Below are positions 58,001 through 64,000 of a stretch of DNA of 64,000 bases, one piece after another. The DNA lies in the NCBI GenBank assembly GCA_949775045.1, contig OX459103.1, positions 11,228,605 to 11,292,604 of the forward strand, given 5' to 3'. How positions within the stretch are numbered: the first letter of the stretch is position 1; the number at the start of each line of letters is the position of its first letter. Source of the stretch: Metridium senile. Lineage: Eukaryota > Cnidaria > Anthozoa > Actiniaria > Metridiidae. The notes beneath the pieces were generated by a model. That model made no database searches, was not told where the DNA came from, and worked only from the letters and a program-made list of their open reading frames with translations. The position numbers and the translations under genes are program-made.

Positions 58001-59018
58001 AAACCTCAACAACAAAACGAAGTACGTAGTTCACCACGAGACCTTGAAAGTTTATAATAGTCTCGGACTAAGAGTATCCAAGATTCATAGGGGCATCACA
58101 TTCGAAGAGTCTGCATGGCTAAAACCATACATCGACTTGAATACCAACCTGAGGGCGAAAGCATCCAACGACTTTGAGAAAGATTTCTTCAAGTTGATGA
58201 ACAACTCCGTCTTTGGGAAAACCATGGAAAACATCAGAAACAGGGTAGACATTCGATTGGTCACGAATGAAAAAGATGCGAAAAAGCTGATATCAAAGCC
58301 CAACTATCAACATCGCACAATCTTTTGCGAGAATCTAGCCGCCATTCACATGAAGAAGACAAAGCTGATCTTTGATAAGCCCGTTTACTTAGGCATGTCC
58401 ATTCTGGATCTAAGTAAGACGTTAATGTATGACTTTCACTATAATTACATAAAGCCAAAATATGATGAAAGAGCCAAGCTCTTATTCACAGATACCGACT
58501 CTCTTGCCTATGAGATTGAGACAGAAGACTTTTACAAGGACATCAGCCCTGATGTGGAATCTATGATTGATACCAGCAACTATCCAAAGGATCATCCGTC
58601 CGGTATTCAGTCGAACGCAAATAAAAAGGTCATCGGCATGTTCAAAGATGAAGCTGGGGGTAAACAGATAACCGAATTTGTAGGTTTGAGAGCCAAGCTC
58701 TACTCGTACAAGATGGAGGGAGGTGAAGAGGAGAAGAGATGTAAAGGTGTGAAGAAAGCGGTCGTTAAGAGGTGCATCAGTTTCGACGATTACAAGGATT
58801 GTCTTTTCGAGAAAGTGATACAGATGAGGAAAATGAACGTTATTCGTAGCCACAAACATGACGTTTTCACTGAAACGGTGAATAAAGTAGCATTAAGTCA
58901 CGAGGATGACAAACGAATCATCTGTGAGGATGGTGTTCACACCTTTGCTCATGGTCATTTCAGAACGCTATCGGGGGTAACTCAGTATCTTCTGATACGA
59001 CTTGAAGCTCCTCTCTGA
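55053..59018 (+). CDS. polB: Protein-primed family B DNA polymerase fused to endonuclease VII-like domain
   Basis: 1321 residues, uninterrupted; it replicates the element from protein-primed ends. An SAP-like N-terminus (residues 5-35, LKAMAKERGIP...KAELIEAL) and three VQRP-PKP repeats (about 39-78) lead the chain. A C2H2-like finger (CHRC...H...C) lies near 445-470. Exo I is YADFES (about 507), exo II FHNLSGYDSH (about 655) and exo III YHDLYLKSD (about 810). Between exo I and exo II lies a recombination endonuclease VII-like segment (CHICEG...DHCHLTGKYRGAAHNECN, about 605-640). Polymerase motifs: A LDANNLYG (about 913), B KLMNNSVFG (about 1047), C TDTDSL (about 1145). The 3' end overlaps the integrase 3' end by 59 bp, tail to tail. 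Confidence 0.93.
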   Translation: MDKKTVPQLKAMAKERGIPRYYWMRKAELIEALDNTPLPVQRPIPKPETNIPVQRPTPKPRTNIPVQRPAPKPRTNIPITSSNILDQSIPEINVPILKPSQPTRKSRVSSLKRRTGRVATSVKKEINKFADWILSYSPSTVKKEENKQDVKLKERVDNLKEQVNRIFKRSERIAPKLQKTALKKYLKTYRIDGEKGHDPKTFIINVKPKVLDLINQQKKPIKVKFIFTCKFIKENPATGQIDENSGYFHSKVEIVTESIDFSDLFNTMTNRILENIEKFQNQGSGWQFDQVEYFDINIDPFNPVSGSSYIPLPIHLVRKKAIINVKNVNDHECFKWAVTSAIYNQEVHPERLDNQRENSKKFNWSGIEFPVSLRQIDQFEKQNKYAINVYGYEGYVYSLRISEKREAHVINLLLISNEETNHYCWIKNMGRLLNSQINNHQHARVFCHRCLNSFPTKHSLERHTEYCSNHEAVKMQMPEKDKEGNAPYIKFRNLNRKMRVPFIIYADFESFTETISTCDPNESKSFTKRYQKHKPSGYCYLIKCFDDQIFPPKLVRHTAESPDEDIAQSFVESLERDIKEIYNKFKFPKKVKMTPRNRSRYESATHCHICEGELGEDKVLDHCHLTGKYRGAAHNECNINYKIPKFFPVIFHNLSGYDSHLFIKNLGTSKGKINCIPNNEEKYISFTKQIVVDTFINKDGKACTVKRDIRFIDSLKFMASSLSNLVSNLPKQSFINLKSRYEGEELALLLRKGVFPYDWFDGFDRLNAIQLPPKEAFYSKLTDTDISDDDHRHAQKVWETFKMKTMRDYHDLYLKSDVLLLADVFENFRDVCLENYKLDPAWYYTAPGLAWDAALKLTKVELELLTDPDMLLMIEKGIRGGVSMISTRYGKANNRYMKEYDKNESSKYITYLDANNLYGWAMSKPLPTHGFRWMTNQELTDWTKYPCILEVDLEYPQRLHDLHNDYPLAPESIKVDKVEKLIPNLNNKTKYVVHHETLKVYNSLGLRVSKIHRGITFEESAWLKPYIDLNTNLRAKASNDFEKDFFKLMNNSVFGKTMENIRNRVDIRLVTNEKDAKKLISKPNYQHRTIFCENLAAIHMKKTKLIFDKPVYLGMSILDLSKTLMYDFHYNYIKPKYDERAKLLFTDTDSLAYEIETEDFYKDISPDVESMIDTSNYPKDHPSGIQSNANKKVIGMFKDEAGGKQITEFVGLRAKLYSYKMEGGEEEKRCKGVKKAVVKRCISFDDYKDCLFEKVIQMRKMNVIRSHKHDVFTETVNKVALSHEDDKRIICEDGVHTFAHGHFRTLSGVTQYLLIRLEAPL

Positions 59019-59949
59019 CGAGCGACCTCCTCGGCGCACCCTCCGATAGATAGTACAACACGGGCTGTCCAACCGAAACAACACTGCGTGATAAATCATA
59101 GATGTCCAAACTCCAGACCGGATCCGTCGCACGACGGTTATCACCTCCTTCGTCTTCTCCTGGGGCAAGCAAATATCTTACTTTAACTCCGGGGGGTAGT
59201 CTCACTTCGTCAAGTCCGACAGGCCGCTTGTATTCGACGGGTTTAGCATTAACTTCTTTGAGTCTCACAGCTTTATCAGGTTCTTTTCCAGTGATCCGTC
59301 TCGGCTTACTATTCATCGATTCCAAAACTTTGGGCAATCTCTTCACCCAGTCTCTTGACCTTCCATTTTCTAATAACATCTCTTGAGCGTATTGATGGCT
59401 ATACAATCTTTCAGACAAAGTTCGATTTGCCCGCTCTACCACGGATTGAGCTTTATGGTTTTTAGCCTCACTTCGTTGAATTCGAACATTATGCTTTTTC
59501 ATGAGTTTTGTAACATCACCCATGAATTCTGTGCCGGGGTCGACAATCACCGTATTTGGCCACTTGAGTTTCCTTGAATAGATTCTTTCAAACGCTTTGG
59601 CAAGTCCACTTGAATCTTTACTCGTTACCGCTTCAGCATCAACATATCTTGATGCAACATCCACCACTAACAATGCGTATTTGTAAGTCTTTCGTTTTAC
59701 AGTATCGTGAGTTAGGAACAATAGATCCGCCTGGTGGATGTAGTTTGGTTTGACAACGGCCCAATGCGGTCTCGGAATATGCATTGGAGGGGGTAAATAG
59801 ATTTGCCACAATGCCTGTTTCTCCAGCCACTTCTTAGATTCAGATTGGCTCACTTTGGCGGCGTCTGCCAATTTATTGATGGCCTCATGGCCTTTCCAGT
59901 ACCCCCCGGTGCTGTAGTATATTTTTGATAGCCTGCTTTCGTTACTCAT
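58960..59949 (-). CDS. Polinton integrase (retroviral rve type)
   Basis: 329 residues. The DDE triad is visible: D75 (HQADLLFL), D137 (IVDPGTEF) and E172 (SVVERANRTL). It inserts element ends into host DNA. The N-terminus lacks an obvious HHCC finger; the C-terminal region (VGQPVLYYL) has a small beta-type fold pattern. The start at 59949 is fixed by the AATCTTTAAATG context: the inverted TTTAAAGATTA box overlaps the ATG. Transcribed divergently from the capsid gene across 33 bp and convergently with PolB. Intact, no stops. Confidence 0.9.
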   Translation of the reverse strand: MSNESRLSKIYYSTGGYWKGHEAINKLADAAKVSQSESKKWLEKQALWQIYLPPPMHIPRPHWAVVKPNYIHQADLLFLTHDTVKRKTYKYALLVVDVASRYVDAEAVTSKDSSGLAKAFERIYSRKLKWPNTVIVDPGTEFMGDVTKLMKKHNVRIQRSEAKNHKAQSVVERANRTLSERLYSHQYAQEMLLENGRSRDWVKRLPKVLESMNSKPRRITGKEPDKAVRLKEVNAKPVEYKRPVGLDEVRLPPGVKVRYLLAPGEDEGGDNRRATDPVWSLDIYDLSRSVVSVGQPVLYYLSEGAPRRSLVREELQVVSEDTELPPIAF

Positions 59950-59959
59950 TTAAAGATTA
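59949..59959 (+). promoter_or_regulatory. TTTAAAGATTA box, shared integrase/capsid divergent region
   Basis: The motif starts 34 bp before the capsid ATG (59983). The palindromic TTTAAA core touches the integrase start codon, so the whole bidirectional region is only 33 bp (59950-59982). Confidence 0.55.
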
Positions 59960-59982
59960 TCTCTCCTTTCCTTAAAATAAAT

Positions 59983-61221
59983 ATGGCACAAGCAATTTCA
60001 GAGAAAATAAATCCGAACAGGATCCCACGAGAACCTTTCGGTTTGAAGGGTGAAGCCTCACTCAATCGAATTACACTGAACCCCTCATCCGCTAGCCCTG
60101 GGGAGACTTTGTATGTGAACATTCCCCAGCTATCAGAAAATGTAGTCATCGTCCCGGGCAGTGTATCCTTACTGTTCGACTTGGGCGTCACAGGGCACGC
60201 AAATAATACTCTCGTCAACAACGTAGGTCGAAACCTAGTGTCTAGACTCAAGGTTCTTTTTGGCGGAGAAACACTGCAAGACACCCAACGATACGATCTA
60301 TTTCAAACGTATCACGACCTATTCATCCCCAAGGAGGAACGTGAGGATCGGTTGAGTCAGGGCATCTCATCAGAGAACATGAGAAAACTCAGAACGAACG
60401 CAGGTGACAAGGTGGTTCTTGCAGCAGAGGCGGCTCTTGCAGCAGTACATAATACAAAATACAAAATCCCACTAGACCATCCTATTCTGAATGACCATGG
60501 TGTTTTCTACCCAAAGGCCCTGCCACACCCACTTACATTTGAGATTTCACTCGCTCCCGTGTCAGACATTGTTGTCTATTCGGACACGGTCAAGACTCCA
60601 ACGTACACCATCACAAACCTTGAACTGGAGTACCTATGCATTACCAGCGAATACCTTGCTAGGGAGGCAGCGGCCTCCTATCAAGTTGGGAAAGGCTTCT
60701 TTTACGAGAACGTCATTCTTCACAAGACTTTCACCATCTCCAGGCTAAATGACACGGTTATTAACGAACATATCAATCTACCGAGAAAGTCAATGACAGG
60801 AGTGCTTTGTTTATTTACAGAGAACCACACAGGAGGAACACGAGACTCTGAGAAATTTGTCAGCCCAGATATAAAATCAGTTCACGTTAACATCGACGGA
60901 ATGCCAAATCGACTCTATTCAAAAGGAATGATACCACCCGACTTGTGGGAATCGGTAAAGAAACGTTTCGGATTCACGAGTCCACTTAAGCAACAAGATT
61001 TTTACGCCGGCAACAAGTTTGCTCTGTGGATCGACTTGAGAACACACCCAGATAACAGCATTCACGGAGGAGGTCTGGTCTTGAACAACACGCGAGACGG
61101 GGTAAAACTAGAAATGAAACGGAAAGGTGGAGGAAGCGGCAGTATCAACTGTCACATGTTTGTAGTGGCCGATGCATTGATGGAGGTCATGAACTCGAAT
61201 TTGAGAGCAATCATGTATTAA
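59983..61221 (+). CDS. Probable major capsid protein (F54H12.2-like, double jelly-roll type)
   Basis: 412 residues. The sequence is of the type annotated in many animals as F54H12.2-like, which accompanies Polinton PolB and ATPase genes. Beta-rich pattern, no signal peptide or TM. Segments such as LSENVVIVPGSVSLLFDL, LVSRLKVLFGGETLQD, PLTFEISLAPVSDIV and the C-terminal VVADALMEVMNSNLRAIMY fit a double jelly-roll capsid chain, though it is shorter than classical Polinton hexons (~600). Assignment as capsid is inference from position next to the packaging ATPase and strand pattern. Followed 26 bp later by the ATPase. Confidence 0.7.
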   Translation: MAQAISEKINPNRIPREPFGLKGEASLNRITLNPSSASPGETLYVNIPQLSENVVIVPGSVSLLFDLGVTGHANNTLVNNVGRNLVSRLKVLFGGETLQDTQRYDLFQTYHDLFIPKEEREDRLSQGISSENMRKLRTNAGDKVVLAAEAALAAVHNTKYKIPLDHPILNDHGVFYPKALPHPLTFEISLAPVSDIVVYSDTVKTPTYTITNLELEYLCITSEYLAREAAASYQVGKGFFYENVILHKTFTISRLNDTVINEHINLPRKSMTGVLCLFTENHTGGTRDSEKFVSPDIKSVHVNIDGMPNRLYSKGMIPPDLWESVKKRFGFTSPLKQQDFYAGNKFALWIDLRTHPDNSIHGGGLVLNNTRDGVKLEMKRKGGGSGSINCHMFVVADALMEVMNSNLRAIMY

Positions 61222-61247
61222 AAAAGACACGCCCGATAATACAAAGA

Positions 61248-61889
61248 ATGGAAGAATTACGAGATAAAACACCATTTCATTGTATTATCACAGGACCTAC
61301 TAATTGTGGGAAAACAAAATATTTAATAGAACAACTCCGTGGCCCATTTCGACGGGTCTTTGAGTACATTGTTCTTTTATGCCCCACCTATGCGAAGAAT
61401 AAGACCTATCACAGATTTGCCAGAGGGGACAAACGCTTCTTGGTGCTGTCTCCAGATGCTAGCAACAGCGATGAGATTAACGATCTGTTAAAGTTAACCA
61501 CAGAATTATTCTCTGGTACAAATACGTTAATTATTTTAGATGACTGCGCCGTGTCCAAGGACTTGAAGAAACGGTCTAACAAGTTTATCGATCTTGCCTT
61601 TTCTGGTAGGCATGAGGGGTTATCTGTATGGGTTTTGACACAACAACTAACCTCGATAGCTAAACCGTTTCGTGACAACGTGGCCTGTGTAGTGGCATTC
61701 CACAATCCATCTCAAATTGGTGCAAAAACCCTATTTGAAGATTATGGAGGTGACTTGGATGTTGAAACACGTAAAAAATTCATAACACTTTTAAGAGCAG
61801 AACAATATTCGAGGCTGTGTTTCTGTTTGAGGTATCCATTTCAGTGTTATTTGGAGATTCCTCCTGCGGAGATTCATGCGGTGATTTAA
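61248..61889 (+). CDS. Genome-packaging ATPase (A32/FtsK-HerA type)
   Basis: 213 residues. Walker A GPTNCGKT (16-23), Walker B LIILDDC (Asp98-Asp99), and a downstream VWVLTQQL sensor-like segment (about 130-137). These are features of A32-like packaging NTPases of Polintons, virophages and large DNA viruses. Predicted to pump element DNA into capsids. It has no TTTAAAGATT box; instead ATAATACAAAG precedes the ATG directly, similar to ATTATTACAAAG before the next gene. Confidence 0.9.
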   Translation: MEELRDKTPFHCIITGPTNCGKTKYLIEQLRGPFRRVFEYIVLLCPTYAKNKTYHRFARGDKRFLVLSPDASNSDEINDLLKLTTELFSGTNTLIILDDCAVSKDLKKRSNKFIDLAFSGRHEGLSVWVLTQQLTSIAKPFRDNVACVVAFHNPSQIGAKTLFEDYGGDLDVETRKKFITLLRAEQYSRLCFCLRYPFQCYLEIPPAEIHAVI

Positions 61890-61893
61890 AAGA
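61885..61893 (+). promoter_or_regulatory. Variant TTTAAAAGA box
   Basis: Overlaps the ATPase stop codon, 33 bp before the ATG at 61918; one extra A relative to the consensus. Confidence 0.35.
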
Positions 61894-61917
61894 AACTGTG
61901 TATTATTACAAAGTAAG

Positions 61918-62430
61918 ATGGCAAGCGTTGAAGATTATATGAAAGAACAGCCGGAAAAGGATCCAGACGATGAAAATGTTGAAATAAAACGAGAGTCACT
62001 GGCCATTCTCGCATCGTTGGGTACTATTAAGGAGTATCTCGGCGTTAACATGAGTTTAGGTGATATTAAGAAACTCTCAAACAGTGAAGTTGAAAAATAC
62101 TTTGTTCGCTATCAGACTGTATTGGGAAAACAGATCACGGGGGGATTAGTGGAGTCAACTATTCAAGTAGTCACCCAAGCCATATCATATGTAGTACCCA
62201 TTGATGACTCTGATGCTCTTTGCAAAGACCTGCAAAATGACGCTTTGGTAAAGCGTGAACTTTCAAATTTTGCAGGCCTCTTGGCGTTGAAAGGGGGTCG
62301 AATGGTGGCTCTTGCCAGCGGTCTCTTCCAGGTTGTCAAGCATGTTAAATTAAGAGAATCAGATGAGGTGGATACTAAAATCCAAGAACTTTCAAGCACA
62401 ACAACTGAGTCAGCTCTTGAGCACAACTGA
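61918..62430 (+). CDS. Polinton-encoded 170-aa protein, function unknown
   Basis: Acidic, Lys/Glu-rich N-terminus followed by helical sequence. The central GGLVESTIQVVTQAISYVVPIDD and GLLALKGGRMVALASGL are hydrophobic and could be amphipathic or membrane-associated helices. It follows the ATPase by 28 bp, so it is likely expressed with the virion genes. Candidate minor capsid or membrane component by position only. Confidence 0.75.
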   Translation: MASVEDYMKEQPEKDPDDENVEIKRESLAILASLGTIKEYLGVNMSLGDIKKLSNSEVEKYFVRYQTVLGKQITGGLVESTIQVVTQAISYVVPIDDSDALCKDLQNDALVKRELSNFAGLLALKGGRMVALASGLFQVVKHVKLRESDEVDTKIQELSSTTTESALEHN

Positions 62431-62437
62431 GATGTCA

Positions 62438-62448
62438 TTTAAAGATTA
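62438..62448 (+). promoter_or_regulatory. TTTAAAGATTA box
   Basis: 39 bp from the ATG at 62477, in the 46-bp gap after the 170-aa gene. Confidence 0.55.
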
Positions 62449-62450
62449 TG

Positions 62451-62477
62451 TTTCTTATTCACAAACAAAATAAGAAA
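62451..62477 (+). promoter_or_regulatory. Start-codon hairpin (TTTCTTATT/AATAAGAAA)
   Basis: A perfect 9-bp inverted repeat with a 9-nt loop ending on the A of the ATG. It shares CAAACAAAATAAGAAATG with the hairpin at 63590. Confidence 0.45.
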
Positions 62478-62866
62478 TGTCTGAAGAAAATCAAGAGGTT
62501 GAACAGATCACTAAGACCCCACAACCGGCAAAAAGCAAGGAGAAAGATCCTAAAAAAGTCGCTGCCGGTAAGAAACTTGCTGAATATAATAGGAAGGCGA
62601 AGGAAGCGTTAGCTAGGGAAATAAAACGTGAGTCCGAAGAACAGACCGATGGGGGAACAAACGAATCTCGAGCCTGGATTCCGGAGCTATCTTTTACAAC
62701 CGTGTTATCTGCAGTCGGAATAGGGCTTACGGCGTTGGATGTGTATGCGCGCTTTTACAAAAAGAAAGAGGGTGAACAGATCAAGAATGATAGTGAACAG
62801 AGCAATGGGTCGGCTCAACCCTCTCAAATTCCTGTAGCCACAACTCCAAAAATAGGTATGTTGTGA
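62477..62866 (+). CDS. Polinton-encoded 129-aa basic single-TM protein
   Basis: A Lys/Glu-rich N-terminal half (KSKEKDPKKVAAGKKLAEYNRK...) precedes a hydrophobic segment (FTTVLSAVGIGLTALDVYA, about 76-94) and a short charged tail. Probable membrane or capsid-lattice protein; family not recognised. Confidence 0.75.
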   Translation: MSEENQEVEQITKTPQPAKSKEKDPKKVAAGKKLAEYNRKAKEALAREIKRESEEQTDGGTNESRAWIPELSFTTVLSAVGIGLTALDVYARFYKKKEGEQIKNDSEQSNGSAQPSQIPVATTPKIGML

Positions 62867-62877
62867 TTTAAAGATTA
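62867..62877 (+). promoter_or_regulatory. TTTAAAGATTA box
   Basis: Follows directly on the TGA of the 129-aa gene (62864-62866) and is 30 bp from the ATG at 62897. Confidence 0.55.
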
Positions 62878-62896
62878 ATTAGGTGATAAGCAAAAT

Positions 62897-63124
62897 ATGT
62901 CAAGCGAACAAAACAAACTAGTGAAAACGGTTACCGACGCCTCTCTGCTTATCGGTCTATCTGCCGGTGTGGGTTACGCCGGAAGGAAAGTCATGAAAGA
63001 ATCGTTTACCAACAACCCCTCTTCATCTATCGTTAGTTATGCCAAGTGGGTTGCGGTTCTGACTGGAAGTATGTACTTGAAAGATTATCTGGAAACCCAA
63101 AAGATCATACCTAAAACCATCTAA
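62897..63124 (+). CDS. Polinton-encoded 75-aa membrane protein
   Basis: Two probable TM segments (ASLLIGLSAGVGYAG and YAKWVAVLTGSMYL) separated by a polar loop. 30 bp after the previous gene and 23 bp before the next. Function unknown. Confidence 0.7.
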   Translation: MSSEQNKLVKTVTDASLLIGLSAGVGYAGRKVMKESFTNNPSSSIVSYAKWVAVLTGSMYLKDYLETQKIIPKTI

Positions 63125-63147
63125 AAAATACTATTTTTGAATAATAA

Positions 63148-63564
63148 ATGGCAACTATAGCGTTGATGATTGGTGGAGCCATTCTTAATGCGTCGGCGTT
63201 TGTTGGAGGAAGTTACCTAGCAAGATACTTTTCTTCTGATGGTTCTCATGTTGACGAAGAAAAGATACGACATGATAAAGCGCTTGAAAAGTATCAACAA
63301 GCAATGGGCACGTGGCAGAAAAAAAGACAGGAATATCAGGACTGGTTGGCGGAAGAATACAATAATAAAGTTCGTGCAGATGAGAACGATAAAGAGACAG
63401 ATGAGGCTTTCAGATTATATTCTCAAACACATCCAGATTTTGATTTGAAAGAGCCCGCGCTCCCAGATTACTACAGACCGAGTGGCAACCAAAAGATGGG
63501 AGAGATGGCATATGTCGGTGGTGGAATGTTAGCTCTTGGCTATGTAGCGAGTAAATGGTTATAG
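63148..63564 (+). CDS. Polinton-encoded 138-aa protein, TM at both ends
   Basis: N-terminal hydrophobic Gly/Ala-rich segment (IALMIGGAILNASAFVGG), a charged coiled-coil-like middle (residues ~35-85), then a C-terminal hydrophobic GGGMLALGYVASKWL. This hairpin-like layout suggests a membrane-spanning structural protein. No TTTAAAGATT box precedes it; AATAATAA lies directly before the ATG. Confidence 0.75.
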   Translation: MATIALMIGGAILNASAFVGGSYLARYFSSDGSHVDEEKIRHDKALEKYQQAMGTWQKKRQEYQDWLAEEYNNKVRADENDKETDEAFRLYSQTHPDFDLKEPALPDYYRPSGNQKMGEMAYVGGGMLALGYVASKWL

Positions 63565-63578
63565 TTCTTCGGTGAAGA

Positions 63579-63588
63579 TTTAAAGATT
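63579..63588 (+). promoter_or_regulatory. TTTAAAGATT box
   Basis: 34 bp from the ATG at 63613. Confidence 0.55.
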
Positions 63589-63589
63589 C

Positions 63590-63610
63590 CTTATTTTCAA
63601 ACAAAATAAG
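63590..63610 (+). promoter_or_regulatory. Start-codon hairpin (CTTATTTT/AAAATAAG)
   Basis: A perfect 8-bp stem with loop CAAAC, 2 bp before the ATG. Same position and 3' sequence as the hairpin at 62451. Confidence 0.45.
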
Positions 63611-63612
63611 AA

Positions 63613-64000
63613 ATGGACATTGACCCAGAGATTCCCGATAGAGAAAATCCTTTCGAACCCGTTGAACCGGGCGATGATAATGAGGGTGAGTCAATCCCCA
63701 TGACATCCACATCAACTCATGATCCTTTCCACCGGCACACTGAAGATGAAACATCGTTTATGGATGTGGATGAACATGCCCTACTAATACCTAGAGAAGA
63801 GAGGATGGAAAACGCTTGGGATAGAATTCGTGAAAGATACCCTAATATAAACCCTGCGAAATCAAACTTCACAGCTGCTCTCGATGACTATGGAAACGTC
63901 GTCGTAAAGATTAACAGGAGGGGTGCTAGGCCCCATCAATTATTTGACGCAGGAGGTGAGTTGAACGGAAAGCTCCCAAAGGACATCAAGAAACGTCTTG
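63613..64000 (+). CDS. Polinton-encoded acidic protein (partial, runs off window)
   Basis: At least 129 residues, open to the window edge. The N-terminus is strongly acidic and Pro-rich (MDIDPEIPDRENPFEP...). A more ordered part follows (WDRIRERYPNIN ... YGNVVVKINRRGARPHQLFD ... LPKDIKKRLG). Not recognised; its place after the small membrane proteins makes a structural (for example penton or minor virion) role possible. Confidence 0.7.
   Translation, partial: MDIDPEIPDRENPFEPVEPGDDNEGESIPMTSTSTHDPFHRHTEDETSFMDVDEHALLIPREERMENAWDRIRERYPNINPAKSNFTAALDDYGNVVVKINRRGARPHQLFDAGGELNGKLPKDIKKRL

Larger units (their letters stand above)
54878..64000 (+). mobile_element. Polinton/Maverick (adintovirus-like) element, left end and first 9.1 kb
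   Basis: Contains PolB, a retroviral-type integrase, a probable double-jelly-roll capsid protein and an A32/FtsK-HerA-type packaging ATPase, the diagnostic Polinton set, plus small ORFs in a compact array. The left boundary is inferred from paralogous introns: receptors A, B and C share AAAATAGGTAGGRCCTT, after which this copy departs at AGTAGTTATG (54878). Polintons usually begin 5'-AG and duplicate 6 bp; the right end and terminal inverted repeat are outside the window. Homology might persist to about 54900. Inserted in intron 1 of receptor D, opposite strand. A 9-bp-stem hairpin (TTATCATAG/CTATGATAA) lies at 54973-54998. Confidence 0.85.

Overview
The window is AT-rich, intron-containing metazoan DNA. 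It has GT/AG-spliced genes built from phase-1 extracellular-domain exons and is dense in repeats. Endonuclease VII-fused protein-primed DNA polymerases, Penelope elements with hammerhead ribozymes, palindromic MITEs and ITAM-tailed Ig receptors together suggest an early-branching animal, most likely a cnidarian. The species cannot be fixed from sequence alone; a sponge is not excluded.

Layout. 1-7.2 kb: a ~2.1 kb foldback repeat, a LINE fragment split by a TA-flanked MITE, a tRNA-derived SINE, a four-exon plus-strand gene for a secreted cysteine-containing protein (4324-6164), and a Tigger/pogo-like non-autonomous element. 7.3-54.9 kb: four tandem minus-strand paralogues (A 7265-12221, B 18538-33064, C 33894-40791, D 43878-50375 and beyond). 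They encode type I membrane receptors: signal peptide, V-set-like Ig, I-set Ig, third Ig (D3), FN3, juxtamembrane peptide, TM helix, and a tail with a YxxL-x6-YxxL ITAM. The exon layout resembles cnidarian allorecognition (Alr-type) receptors; that is an analogy, not an assignment. Introns and spacers carry BEL/Pao, hAT, MULE-like, Penelope and many MITE insertions, most of them delimited by comparing paralogues.

54.9-64.0 kb (right end not reached): a Polinton/Maverick (adintovirus-like) element with open reading frames sits in the first intron of gene D. It carries a 1321-aa protein-primed PolB with an SAP-like N-terminus and an endonuclease VII-like domain, a convergent retroviral-type integrase, a probable double-jelly-roll capsid protein, an A32/FtsK-HerA-type packaging ATPase, and a row of small (mostly membrane) proteins. 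Its genes are 23-48 bp apart, and a repeated TTTAAAGATT(A) box lies about 27-39 bp before most start codons.

Two systems stand out. In the receptor cluster, D3 is independently damaged in three of four paralogues (deletion, lost splice donor, nonsense codon) while the membrane-distal domains and signalling tail stay open. The Polinton looks transcriptionally self-contained and recently mobile.
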